Assembly (NCBI GenBank): GCA_948567375.1 | Contig: OX419761.1 | Coordinates: 22,110,243-22,174,242, forward strand | Length of the DNA stretch: 64,000 nucleotides | DNA from: Lunularia cruciata | Lineage: Eukaryota; Streptophyta; Marchantiopsida; Lunulariales; Lunulariaceae | Direction: 5' to 3' | Shown here: piece after piece, positions 33,866-46,324 of the stretch | Layout of the letters: each line of letters begins with the position of its first letter | How positions within the stretch are numbered: position 1 is the stretch's first letter | Notes under the pieces: generated by a model | Told to the model about the DNA's origin: nothing | Databases searched by the model: none | The model's input: only the letters and a program-made list of their open reading frames with translations | Made by a program: the position numbers and the translations under genes

Positions 33866-36800
33866 ATGGTGAATCTCTTGCGTTCTGTCTTCCATGGCGC
33901 TTCCCTGACTCTGTTCCCGTGTCAGAGGACGAGCATTTCCAATTTGCAGTCGCGAGGCCGCAGCAGCTCTTTGAAAATCGTTGCGTTGTCGTCTACTTCG
34001 AAGACAGATGAAGCGTACTATGAGCGTATTCAAATACAGAGCGTGGACGAGGAGGGCACAGAAATTGGGGGACGAAAATACGAGGGTGTCGTCAAAAGGG
34101 GGGGATCGAGGATTCGTTTAGACCAGTGGCTGTCGAAGCAACTGCCCCGCGTGAGCCGGGCCCGTGTACAGAGCAGCATACGCCATGGCTGCGCTCTGGT
34201 TAATGGGCAGCCAGTGAACAAGGTCTGCCTCTCTTGCGTGGATGACAACAATTGACATTTACCGGTGAAATGCTGGAATCAGTCATGTTTTGTCAGGAAA
34301 TGTCATTTTTTAAGGGTGTACAAATTGCACTCTGAGTGTTGTCGGACAGATGAAATTGATTAACAGATTAGGTATTGCTGTCAGCACTGATATTCATGTC
34401 CTTAAGGATTCACTCGGAGGGAAGAAGTTAGATTGAATAGTTTCGCTTTAAGAACACTTTTTTTTTAACCGTTGTGCCTATGAGTTAGTTGTGGCTTATC
34501 GGCACCTTCCTTACTTATGAGACACAAATCAGTAATGGACTGGACATATTTTTGCTTCTGAATTAGGACTTCAAATTGGTCCGATAGCCATGTGGACGCC
34601 CTGATTCTGCTTGTGCTTTCGCTTTCTTACCTTGATTGATTGATTATTGGTGTGTATGAGGTATCTTTTTCTATCAAAGGAGGAGACGTCGTGGAGTGCA
34701 AGCTTATAGGACCGGCACTCTCTGAAGCAGAGCCGGAGCACATAGCTCTGGACATAGCCTTTGAGGATGAGCATCTTTTTGTTATCAACAAACCGGCACA
34801 CATGGTCAGTGCCCCAATAGACCTTGTGTAGTAACTTAGATATGGTCCACTGAGGGTGGGTGGCAAATCTACGTACATTTGTTATGAACATCACCTTGTC
34901 TCTGGAGATATCGTAGATATCGTTTTAAGACTTCTGCAGGGTATATTCAGAAGTGTCTTTGCCGTTGTACTGGAGGTAGAAACATGTCTTAGTAGTCTAG
35001 AACCCAGCCCATATGATCACTTCTACTGTCACAAAGTTATTTTCCGAATCTGTACATGTTTAAAAGATCTTTCTTGTCAGTGCTTTTCGTTAATGATATT
35101 TCCGTCTTCAGGTTGTTCATCCAGCTCCAGGCCATTCCAAGGGAACGTTAGTGAATGCTCTGCTTTATCACTGCGGCCTTCCGGCAATGCAGTTGGTTAC
35201 AGGATCTTCGGACACTCAAAGAGGGCTGTTCAGTGGCCAAGGGGAAGAGGAAGAGGATCTGCTTGATGAGGATCACGAAAATGAAGTTGTGGAACCCCAA
35301 ACTCTAGAAAAAATCGAGTGGAAAGGACCAGCACCTATTATAAGGCCTGGCATCGTCCATAGATTGGACAAAGGGACAAGCGGCCTCCTGGTTGTTGCCA
35401 AGGTAAAGACGGATGTATAGAGATTAAAAATTAATTATTTCTGCCTTCATCGGTTCTGTAGAGTCGCGATCAGGCTTAATCTTCGTACGGTTTATTGAAG
35501 ATCTGTCTAAAGTTGACCAAGATCAATTTCTATAGACTTTGCTGTTCATTTGAAGGCTTGGCCTAAGATTTATTTGGTCTCCATTTTAAGGTTGGTGGTC
35601 GTGGATACGGACACTTCCATCGAGAACTTTCTTCGCTTATAATGATGTAACTTCTCCGCTCAGGATGATTATACGCATGAACATTTGTGCAACCAGTTCA
35701 AGGCTCGGACAGTGAGGAGGTCATACATTAGTCTGACGTGTGGATCTCCTCCACCAGGCATTGGTCGGGTGGACGTAGCGATAGGCCGTGATCCGCGTGA
35801 CAGGAAGCGTATGGCTGCCTTTCCATTTGCGACTGCAAACATGCGCACACGCTCTGCTGCAAGTAGGTGATTCTGCGAGGACTTGTTCCTTCTGCGCAAT
35901 ACTTTCATGGATTGTCTTCTTATCATTGAGACTCTTGTCTGTTTGATCGTATGTTTCGAGCTAGAACATGCTGTCAGGTACATCATTCTCGGCAAATAGC
36001 AGTTTTGTATTTTCGTTAAATGGAACCTTCATGCTGTCGTAGCTGAGTGACCTCGAACATCGTTAGGTTTTCCAAAAAGAACCAAGGGAACGAAGACGAA
36101 TAGAGTTTGGCATGAAACCAGTGAAATGACACTACGTTCACGAGATGTCAAGTTTGAACTGGTCTATACTCTCTCTTTCGGTCCCAAGTGGGTTTGGATT
36201 CCCCGTTCTGCGAACGGGGTTCGCTCCCATTACTCATATACTCTCTTAAGCGTTCATTGTCTCTAGATCCTGAAATTCAGTATTATACTAGAAAAGCTCA
36301 TGAGGACCGGATTTTTATATGGACTGACTTCCCACCTTAGTTGCAGTTTACATATTTGTGAACAAGACAAAGAATATTGTCCGCAAGAGCTTATTCTTTG
36401 CCTTAGCTATCTCTTTCAGCATTTACCTACATTGATTGATCCACCAGCTTTAAGGTGTCAGGCATGCAGAAAGCACTAGATTTTGTTGCGGGTTGACAAG
36501 CGTTTGCTACTCTAATTCGTACTTTCTGAACCATTCTTTACCTTGTACTTCAGTTTCAAGGAGCAACGACATATCACCTTATAAGATGTAAGGCTAGAGT
36601 GAGTCCCTGCAAGGCAGTAGGATGGGAGCAAATCCTTGTTATGTTTTAATTGAAGCATAAATGTTCCTATTCAGGTAAGTACCGCGTTCTGGAGGTTCTA
36701 GCTCAGGGGGGTTCCTCACTTGTAGAGTGGAGGTTAGAGACTGGACGAACTCATCAGGTACGCACTTCTCAGCAGCTTTGTTGTTTTGACTATATGGTCA

Positions 36801-37412
36801 CAGAAGTGAAGTGAAGCTCATCAGTGGAGTTGATACAGTTGGATTCGGGGTCCTTACCCTGAAAGATTTTGTCGGAATATTCTGAACAATTCTACTATTC
36901 ATTACCGTTAACAGCTCACTACTTTCATGTGCCAGATTAGAGTCCACGCACAACATCTAGGCTATCCTCTGCTTGGCGATGAAACATATGGCGGAACAAA
37001 AGGTGCAGCTGAGGCAAAGCTGCTTGCACCTTTTCCTTCTGTCAAACACGGACCATTGCGCCATATGCTGGCCCAAATTGATCGACCGTGTCTGCACGCA
37101 CAGAGTCTTGGGTACGTATTCTGGAAGTTAGCCAGTACGCACTGGGAGATGTTTCTTGGCGGGAGCTTTAGAACTTTAAAGCTGAGAAGCTGGAGCGGCA
37201 TTGATGTGGTATTCATTTATGTCTTTGGAACTTCACCTTCGAAGACACGCGCATTTTAATTTCCTGATGTATTTCATCATCTGATTTTGTATCACAGGTT
37301 TATGCACCCTTGGACAGGAGAGGAATTGCACTTTACCCGGCCTCCACCAGAAGACTTTGCCACCATCTTGCAAGTCCTCCGTATGTATGGAGTGATACTT
37401 CCGGAGGTGTGA
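33866..37412 (+). CDS. RluA/RluD-family pseudouridine synthase, seven exons
   Basis: Exons: 33866-34222, 34661-34804, 35112-35402, 35664-35862, 36675-36757, 36936-37111, 37298-37412. All introns are GT-AG (438, 307, 261, 812, 178, 186 nt) and phases agree, giving 454 aa with no stop. The enzyme turns specific uridines in rRNA or tRNA into pseudouridine. Residues 1-45 are Ser/Arg-rich, a likely organelle transit peptide. An S4 RNA-binding domain follows from residue 81 (RLDQWLSKQLPRVSRARVQ). The catalytic motif is HRLDKGTSGLL at 250-260 with Asp253; also ETGRTHQIRVHAQHLGYPL and C-terminal HPWTGEELHFTRPPPEDF. The start is the first ATG; the frame extends upstream only to a TTG. Residues about 202-226 are an acidic insert in the catalytic domain. 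The exact target site cannot be told from sequence. Confidence 0.93.
36201..36219. repeat. Perfect 8 bp GC-rich hairpin in intron 4 of the pseudouridine synthase gene
   Basis: CCCCGTTC (36201-36208), loop TGC, GAACGGGG (36212-36219). The following GGGGTTCGCTCCC resembles a Pol III B box or tRNA T arm, but no complete tRNA fold can be drawn around it. Confidence 0.7.
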
Positions 37413-37641
37413 TACTTAAAACTACGTAGATGTAAATGGCAAAGTTCAGATGTTTGGTGCTCTGGAGAAGGTATGCGAAGTGACTGGGCCACGTACAATG
37501 TCCTCAGGTCATAGTTGACAACATTTTAAAATGCAGCGAAGAGTTTAACTATGGGGAATGATCCCTATGTTATACCAGAAGCTTGTCTCAGGTAATGTAC
37601 CACTTTACCAATGTAAGGTAATTAAACCACATTTATAAAAG

Positions 37642-37893
37642 GGGAAACTGTAAACCCACTTCACCTTTTCTGCTCATCCACCTCACCCCTTCTATTCTAA
37701 CACTTCCAGCCAATCAGATTGGCTAATTGTGTGAAATTGGTCGTTGCCGCATGCTGTGGCATGGTCATGGGATTCTTTCTACATCATGTTCTAGCATTGT
37801 AACCAAGCTCATAGCATAGCGAGAGTGGTTTGATTGGTTTATTTGCACCCTGTATTAGTACCGCAGAGGGGTGAGGTGGGTTTACTGTTTCCC
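37642..37893. mobile_element. Mutator-like MITE, 252 bp, with 9 bp target duplication
   Basis: Terminal inverted repeats of about 24 bp: left GGGAAACTGTAAACCCAC..., right end reverse complement GGGAAACAGTAAACCCAC..., 22 of 24 positions equal. Flanked by exact 9 bp duplications TTATAAAAG at 37633-37641 and 37894-37902. Nine-base duplications and long G-starting ends fit the Mutator (MULE) superfamily. Too short to code; a non-autonomous element. It lies 230 bp after the pseudouridine synthase stop, possibly in its 3' UTR or termination region. Confidence 0.88.
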
Positions 37894-37902
37894 TTATAAA
37901 AG

Positions 37903-40220
37903 AGATATCGGCATATTGTACTAAAGGGACCAGAAGATGAGGACCTCTGATGCAACTTAATCTCCAACTCAGAAGTTGACGCGAGCACTCCTCAAGTTCA
38001 TCTTGGTGTTAAAGCACTCCAGCACCCGTTCTTACGTCGCACCTTCCGTCACGGTGTATGTAGCGCATGGTGTCACGATAGGGTGGTCAAACAACTCAAC
38101 CATTTCGTCAGTTACAGTGTCTTCCCAGAACTACTACGAAAAGCACCTTAGCTGTTCAGTTACCGTGCACAGAACCAACATCTGACTCGCAGTGAAGAAG
38201 CCTGGAGAAGAGAGCCCATGATCATCAGCTCATGGTACACAGTGCACGTATCTATCACCGTCTTGTGCGCTCATGTGGTTTAAACAGCTAGAATCTGAAC
38301 GGACCTGATCCTAAGTAAGAGGAAATCGACCCCCGAGAACAGCAACAGGAAAACGTGACCTGAGGGGCGGCACGTCATTTCTTTCCAGAAATACGGGGTG
38401 AAAGATACAAATGTATCGCATCTTCCGAGCATTACTCAAATTTATGTTTATACTATGTATGTCGAATGCGGATCCAAACCCCATATTTGGGATGAAGAAG
38501 ACGATCGACCAAACAAGCAGCCAGAAAATTAAAATTACTTCCATGGTGACGAGCACATGCTACACTGCACAGGGAGGGGATGTCCAGGCTTTCCGAACTA
38601 CCACTATGCCCAGAATTTCCTTCCATAGATACAATAACTGTTTAAGAAGGTTAAGGGAAAACTTTCACCTTAATTGCCTAACTTACCTTTAACCTTAACT
38701 TTCACCTTAACTTGCGCCTTGATTCGTGGATAGCCAGCTGGGGACGCAACTCAACATTAATCAGCAATTTGTTGAGTGGTCACTGTCGAGATGTTCTAGA
38801 TACGATTCGCTCCTTTGCTGTAGCTAACTTCTCTTTTCACGTTCCCTCACTGTTTTCACATCCGTGGAGTTGCTTTCACAGTTTTTACTCTCAATGATCG
38901 TCCATGTTGTAAAAAATTTTCCTTCATTCGTTCCTTCATGTATTCGTGAATCTTGTTGTTGATTGACGCTTATTTGAGTTTCTGCAAATCAAGAGCCTCA
39001 AGACGATAAAGTCGACAAAAGTAGATCAACAGCACAGTTATGGTGAAGTGCATATAATTTCTTTAAAGGATAATGCATTTGAGGTCTTTGTTTGCAGCCT
39101 TCTTAATGGGCATTGTTGAACCTACGGGAGGGACTCATGTGGGGACTCTTTTTGACTTCCATTGGATTCCTCCTTACCTTCGTACATCCCACGTCATCCT
39201 TACTTTGTCAATCACCTCACTCACGTTGACCCCAAATTAAGTCACGAGGAGATTCATCCGATTGGATGGACGAGCAGTTCTTCCCCTTATATCCAGCCAA
39301 CCGTCCTGGTTTCGATGACCTCTAGTACCAGCTTTTGAGACATGCTCACATCAACCGATCTAAAACAAGAAACACGTGGAAGTTTATCGGTTGTTCCCAA
39401 CGATCTCCGAACCAAGGACAGATAGGCCGATTAACTTTTCTTCTCCTGATTTCGTGACTTCAATCATACCAGCACAGCCACGAAAGAATCTGCCCCAAAA
39501 CGACGCGGACTCTCTCAAGTTGGAAATCTTCAACCGATATTTACCTCGTCATAAATTATATTTCCTCCGTCTACTTGACAATCTTGAGGTTTGGGGCTCA
39601 GTTATCATCAAGCACGCTTATACTTGAAAGATTTGAAGTACTTATGTAGAAGCAAAGAAAGCATCCCGAAAGCACAACATTGTACATAGAATTTAGTGGT
39701 GACATGTTAGGACGACGAGGACCACTGGCGAATCCAACACAAAAATTGCAAATGCTTATACTTTGGGTCAAATGGGTCTTTAAGTTGCTGGAATCATTGC
39801 TTACAACTCGTGATCAGCGAAGCATTAAGGAGTGTGAATGAGTGTCTGGATACATATGTCAAGAAGCGGATAATCATACGTAAAATGAGGATAAGGAAAG
39901 AATGTTAGAGTCCGTATTAGTTTCCAGAGGACATTATGTAGAAAAGAGAGGATATCATATTCTTGACTAGGAACAGGAGTGTGCAAAAAACAGCGGTGTA
40001 CATATAGTATGTGCACCAAAAAAATTTGATCCCAGTATAAATATCATATGCCCAAACCAATGGAGACAGAGATCACAGCAAAAAATCTCTGCAGTAAGAA
40101 CTAAGAAATATGAACAAATCTGAAGCAAACCAAGGTTCATGTAGTCATGAAATTTATTTTAGTTTTTTCTTTTATACTTCCTGTCTTGAATTCGAAAATA
40201 GTTTTGATTTCATCATAACA
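37903..40220. other. Downstream part of the gene island; no gene recognised
   Basis: Composition stays close to that of the island until about 39600. ORFs of 60-93 codons (37976-38185, 38411-38692, 39376-39627, plus strand) show no known motifs or splice-supported continuation. A short CCTTAA-rich stretch lies at about 38649-38720. Regulatory DNA, UTR or a degraded gene could be here. Confidence 0.4.
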
Positions 40221-40224
40221 GGTA

Positions 40225-40512
40225 ATTCCAGGAAAGGTATGTATTGCTTTGGAGTTATCTGTAAGACTCAACAACTCTCGATACACTTGTAATACGGATA
40301 TACTTTGGAGTAATTCTTTTATGTATTTAATATTTGGTTAGTCTTTAGAGGTATTATTGTCACATCTGTGGATATTTCCTTGAAAGGGATGTATTTCTTT
40401 AGAGTTATCTGTAAGACTCGACAACTTCGAATACACATGTGAAACGGATATACGTTTGGAGTAATTCTTTTATGTATTTCATATTTAGTTCGTTCTAGAG
40501 GTATTATTGTCA
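40225..40512. repeat. Imperfect tandem duplication, period about 150 bp
   Basis: Two copies (about 40225-40362 and 40376-40512) share GAGTTATCTGTAAGACTC, GGAGTAATTCTTTTATGTAT and end in GAGGTATTATTGTCA. They differ by scattered substitutions. Neither is coding. Confidence 0.85.
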
Positions 40513-41780
40513 ACTTTTTTTTATGTATGACCGCATCATTCGGTATGCATTCTGTACTTGATTAGAACAATGCAGGCTCTTAAAACTATCACATGAGTGG
40601 TGTAAGAAGTAGATAGCTCTACCCATGGCTATGTGCAGATGTGGTCTCGCAGGGCAAGAAGCCATAGCACCAGCAGCATATAGCGCAACATGAGCTCTAG
40701 TGGTTTCTTCTTTGGTAGAGAGGTTCTCACACAAGTGCATTTTTTCCTATGTGTACCTCTCATGATAATGTATTCATGCACTGAAGTCTTCCAATCATAT
40801 CTTAGTTTGGTTCATAATTTATTATTAGCCCTACATGCATGTTACTCCCCAAGTTTATTTACTTTGTATCCCTAGAGTCATATACAATCATATTTTAGTG
40901 AATGTATGTACACTCAAACTTACTAGCATTCTCATGGATGCATTTCTAAGATTCACCTAAGATTCACTCTTACATCGGGAAAGGCAGTAGAGCTTTGCTC
41001 TAGACTTATCTCTTGATTTGACTACTTCCTATTTACTATTGAAGAGTTTATCTCTTGATTGACTACTTCCTATTTACTTTTGAGTAGTTTACCACAACGT
41101 TATGTTTGAGGCTAGGTCTCTTACATCCAACTCTTATAGGGTTTTTGCACTAGTGCGCATGTGGTTCCCCGTATGACATATAAGGCATACACTTTTATGA
41201 TGTGTAGTAGGTGGAGAGCATACCAAAATCCATGATGCATTTCATGACACAATGGCTCAGATCTTACAAGTTACACGGACCATGATCCAAATTGAGCAAT
41301 GGTTGGATCTACCATAACTACCTATCCGTTGGTGCAAACATATACTTTTACTTTCAAGGATGGTTGTTGCACCTTGCGTGATGTGGTTGTGGTGAACCCT
41401 CTTACGAGTAGAGTCACTAGCCCATGCATACATATAACAGGAAGCAACAACAATCATTGCTTCTAAGAGCAAGGAAGACCATTATGCACCATGATTATCC
41501 TCAAATAACTTTGTCCCCAATTATATGTACCCCAATTTTCCTCAAATACCTTTGTTACCTTGGTGATTGAGATTTTTGAGATCACCACTTCAATGGTCTC
41601 ATCAAGGAAGCATCATGAAGTTACTTGTAGAGGAGAAAGGTTCTAACTATCTCCCCAACAATGCTCACATCCTATTATCAATAACATGTATTAGTCACTT
41701 TACAATAAGCTCGGACTTTGGGTCTTCACATATGAGCAATTGCAAGAGGAATATCTAATATGGCTAGGATCCTCACTCCC

Positions 41781-41914
41781 CACTTACCACATATATTATT
41801 GGAGTACCTTTATCACGTAGTTCAAGAGTATATTACACTCTTCTTACTACACTTATCAGATATATCATTTGAGTACCTTTACCACATAGTTCAGGAGTAA
41901 ATTACACTCTTCTT
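41781..41914. repeat. Imperfect tandem duplication, period about 70 bp
   Basis: Two copies containing GAGTACCTTTAYCAC and AAATTACACTCTTCTT-type sequence, starting at about 41781 and 41850. They differ at roughly one base in eight. Confidence 0.75.
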
Positions 41915-44717
41915 TGGTTCTTGTTGTTAGATATTTTTCTCCATGTGTGACTTCGGGTCCTATTTTTCTTTCTTTCTTAGTCACACGGAACAGTTGAACC
42001 TTGCGCTCTTTTTTACTTTCACACTTGGTTGTACCTTGTACTCCTTTCCTTCAGTGTACTATATATATAGCGAGATAAATTTTATTTTGTACGCTACATC
42101 AAATTTTGCCGTTTTAAGTTTGAGGTCCTTTGTTAGTTAACTGAACCTCTCTTGAAGTAATTAGAATCTGAGATTAACATGCCCGGTGGTCTGACACTTG
42201 CAAAATACCGCCAAAGGAAAAAAAAAACATTTACTTGGAGAAACGTTCATTGCCTGCAATCAAGAGAGTAAAAGAATCAGAAGTCAGTGCTATTTTGGTA
42301 AAGGTGGTTCTACTTGTGACATTCAAGCAAATAATAGACAAGCTCAAACAACCAATTGGATAAGATGATTCTCGAGACTCGTGACTCCTTGACGAAGAAT
42401 TTCAGCAAATTGGAAATATTAGACTAAACGAATGGGAAGGTTCTCAAGGAACATAAGTCAGTCTTTGCTGGTGGAGACTGCTATGAACTGTGCTTCAGAA
42501 CTGGAATTTAGCGTAGTGCTGTTTAACACCAAGACGAAAGGTATTCGAAGATGCGTATGATCTATCGAATATATTTCAATCTTGTCTAGATCAAACGCAG
42601 TGTATCTGTTTTGCACCAGCACCAATCTCATGTCAAATCTTAAAGCAGATTAAGTACAGGAAAATCATCAGGGAAACTCTGTAGCAGTGGACACTACGCA
42701 GGCATACTGCAGTTAAGTGCTTGAAAAGTTACCTCACGGGTACGCAAGTAACTCATGACTTTCTCACGTTCCCCTCTTTTGTGGGTTTTCGGCAACCTGG
42801 CTCGAGCTTGAAATTAAATGAGCTAATAGTTAACAGCATATGAGCTCAATATTGGCTGCTTATCTTCCAATGATGTTTTTAAACTGCAAAGACCACGTAT
42901 TTTACCTCTAATTTCAGTTACTCATTGACTTGTAAGTCACCTAATTAAAGGAGGCTCTCGGGCCTCTTTACTACAGGAAATATACACTAAAGAACGCAAA
43001 AATTGCACTTAGCAAATGAACTAAGATTGCACTCATGAAATGATTTGGAAGGGCTTGTTTGGTCCATGTCACATGTTTGGGGGACTATAAAATTATAAAA
43101 CAGTGTTGAAACTAAAACGGTATAGCCAAATCTGTGAACCTGGTTATAGGAAATCCAAGGCTTTCGCATAATAAGCTTATGTTTATTTCACCCGGATTTG
43201 TATTCTTTGATATGTGAAAGGTTCTATGTTATTATTAGTAAATTAATTTTAGTTACCGATCTTAAGGTTCATCGATGAGTTTTATGATTTATATTTCTAT
43301 TCAACTTAACATCTTGAGGCTGGACAGAAATAAGGAGAATCGTTTATTTTTATTAAAATCCTTGAGGTAATATACTTGAAATCCTCTTAGTTGGTACTCG
43401 TATAATAAAAAATAAATCAGACCACTAAACGGTTAAACCATTCAATCTTGGTGTGTAGAAATACCATAATGATAGTCCATCAATCTAACTGAACATGAGG
43501 GAGCACATCCAATCAATTAGTATATCAATTTCAAGGCAATTTTACTAAAATGATACTTTCATAGAAGAAATTCAAAAAAATTCCGTCATGTAAAGTATAA
43601 AAGAAAGAGAAAATTCAACACCAAAGTAAATTTGAGAAATATATGACAAAATTATTAATATATTTCTTTTTTTCTATCTTTGAAGTTAATTTGCATAATA
43701 TACTCTTTCATTTTACAGAAAAAGAGAATAATATTAAAGGAAAAATAAGATATAAAAACATGAGTCAATCATTCAATAGTAAATAGAAGAATTCTCAAAA
43801 TTGTGAAGCTATAAGGCAAACAAGGATGGGATAACCTAGATTTAGAGAGAAGGTCACATAAGATATTATATTGCTATAAGTTGTAAAAAACCTTACCAAT
43901 AGTGTTTAGTTTATGGATGTGTAACAATATGGATGGATTGAGCATTGTTACAGAAGAAATATCTAAGTCCGGAGAAAACTAGAGTTGAATGGATCTTCTT
44001 ATAAAGTAATATAAAAGAGACTAATTACACTTATATACCATTTGGAACCTTTTTTTGATGTTATAGTGATAAGAAAATATGATTGTAGTTGTCTTATATT
44101 TTATATGGAAAAAATATTAAAATCAAATTCATTTGTAATGATCTTATTCATTGGTAAAGTTTATTGTCACTTTGCCAAATTGTTAGATTTGCATAATTAT
44201 AGTTGTCTTATCTATTACTTGTATAGAAAGATTGTTGGAATATAGTTAATATATTATATTTTTCCTTCTAATTGGTCAATTAATATATGCCATCAATTAA
44301 ATTTGGATAAATTCCATCTTACTTCACTTAAATAATCGATTCTAATCCATGTCATATCAAGAATGGATTTCAAATATATTGATCCAGACACTATGAATTA
44401 TAGTGTACAAATGAAGAGAATTATTGGCTATAAAATGATGATGTTTTGCTATTAGTACACCTGTCAAAGTATTTCTTATAATGGATCAAAAGCAACTATA
44501 ATCCTTTTTTTAATTCTTTCTTTACTACATTAAATTGACTTTGAGCAATATGGAACCTTAAATACATTGTAATATATGATCTAACATAAGCATGCCATTA
44601 GTTTTATCAATCATATAGTTGTTAACATATTCAATAAATCACATAAAGTGATTATTATTAAGATCTTTTATGAATCACTTGAAAACTAGGTCTTGCACAA
44701 TTTTTTAAGCCTTTAAG

Positions 44718-44718
<1 letters not shown>

Positions 44719-44779
<61 letters not shown>
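44719..44779. repeat. (AT)n microsatellite, about 60 bp
   Basis: Uninterrupted ATAT run of about 30 dinucleotide units. Such runs are self-complementary and prone to length errors in assembly. Confidence 0.95.
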
Positions 44780-44782
<3 letters not shown>

Positions 44783-45910
44783 TTTTCATGAGAAGCTAGG
44801 ATGAGAAATTTGAGATCTTACATGTCTTGTAATATTATATATATATAAGAACTATTCATGAACATACAACAAGAGATAGATTCCATACAGAAGTCTTTAC
44901 TTATGTTTAGAACAAAGTCACTCAAAACATACTTTTCCATATAGAGCTTAAAACTATTTGCATATATCCTTCTTCCTAATTGATAAAGGGAGTATACCTT
45001 AGAAAATACTTCAAAAACTCTTTAGAGAGATGTATCCAATTGACGTAATGAAGATTATTGTAGTAATGTCTCTAGCTTTAAATCAAACACAATATAAAAA
45101 TTGCTTAATCTATAAGGAAAACACTACCAAATTCATAGAATTTCAACTAATAATAAGTCTTGATTTGTATTAAAATCTAAAATAAAAGAAATAAATGTAA
45201 TATTTATTGTTAGTTATTGCATAGTTTCTTCTTATGAATAAAAATTATAAATTGAAATATTAAATTTCTTGATTATAATTTTAAATAATTTATTAATTAT
45301 TATATGCATTCATTCAACAATAATATAATGTATTAAATCATTTTATAAGATAGTAGTTTTGCACTAAGATAAATAGATGTTTTATTCCAATATGTATGGT
45401 TACTTATATTGAATACTATAATATACTAATAACAATAGTTAGAGAAAATTTGGCATATAAACTACTATCAACTTTTAAAAATTATCTAGGAAGTTCCACA
45501 TGCGGTACCCATGGACTTTCTTTGGAATTGGAGATGCTAATAATATATCAAAGAATGCTTTTTGTCAATAAGGTGTTGAGGATACTCCTAAGGATTGAGT
45601 AACTTAGCTTGGAGATTAATGGCTAACATTGCTAGGAAGTAAGCATTTACTCACCTTAAGTCTAAATAAGAGTACCTTGGATCATCTTTTGCATTTAATA
45701 TTCATTACATTCAATCCTTGATACATCTTTTCATTTTTGTACTCCTTACTCATTATCACTAAATTTTGGCATTTTACATTGGTATAGAGAAAGAATTAGA
45801 TGGATGTAATCTATGATTATCTTGAATAACAAATTCCTAATCATTGTGAACTTTGCATCTAATATTGAAGAATTATTTCATCACTTCATAGTATCTCATA
45901 TTGGTCAAAC

Positions 45911-46324
45911 TTATAAAAGACCAAGGAGAGAAAAAGGAGAATGGAAGATCATATTAGAATTCTCAAATGAGTGAATGAAAATGCTTAGCATGAGCCTAAG
46001 CTTTGGTATTTTAGGAAAGCTAAGTACAACTTACAAGAAGTTTCAAAGGAAATTTCCTTCTAGAAACCGCATTTCTTGGAATGAAAATTAAGCTAACCAT
46101 CTACTGGCTTACAAGCTAAACTAGCCATTTCCATCTTTAGGAAGTTCCTAAAAGCTTCTCACCAAGAAGCTTCATAAATGCTTCTAAAATATTCTACCAA
46201 GATGCTTCCTACATGCTTCTAGAATATTCTTTAAATTCCTAAAGATATATAAGTTCTACTCCATGTTGCTATATTTAACTTATTCTTCTAACTTATTAGT
46301 TTTTGCTAACTCAATATTATTACA
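45911..46324 (-). repeat. 3' LTR of chromovirus F
   Basis: 414 bp against 412 bp in B; starts TTATAAAAGACC and ends ATTATTACA on the plus strand. One perfect heat-shock triplet is kept at 46217-46229 (TTCtaGAAtaTTC) and one is mutated at about 46191 (TTCtaAAAtaTTC). The TATA box of B has decayed here to TATTTTAGG at about 46006. Confidence 0.8.

Larger units (their letters stand above)
40513..45910. other. AT-rich intergenic DNA; no gene recognised
   Basis: No open frame above 76 codons and no retroelement motif that I recognise. It includes small tandem duplications (41006-41090, period about 42; 41781-41914, period about 70) and an (AT)n tract at 44719-44779. From about 43200 to 45900 the AT content is very high. 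Confidence 0.5.

Noticed and set aside
39376..39627. 83-codon plus-strand ORF with a nearby CACGTG box
   Set aside because: No family resemblance, no splice-supported extension and ordinary codon context; insufficient to call a gene.
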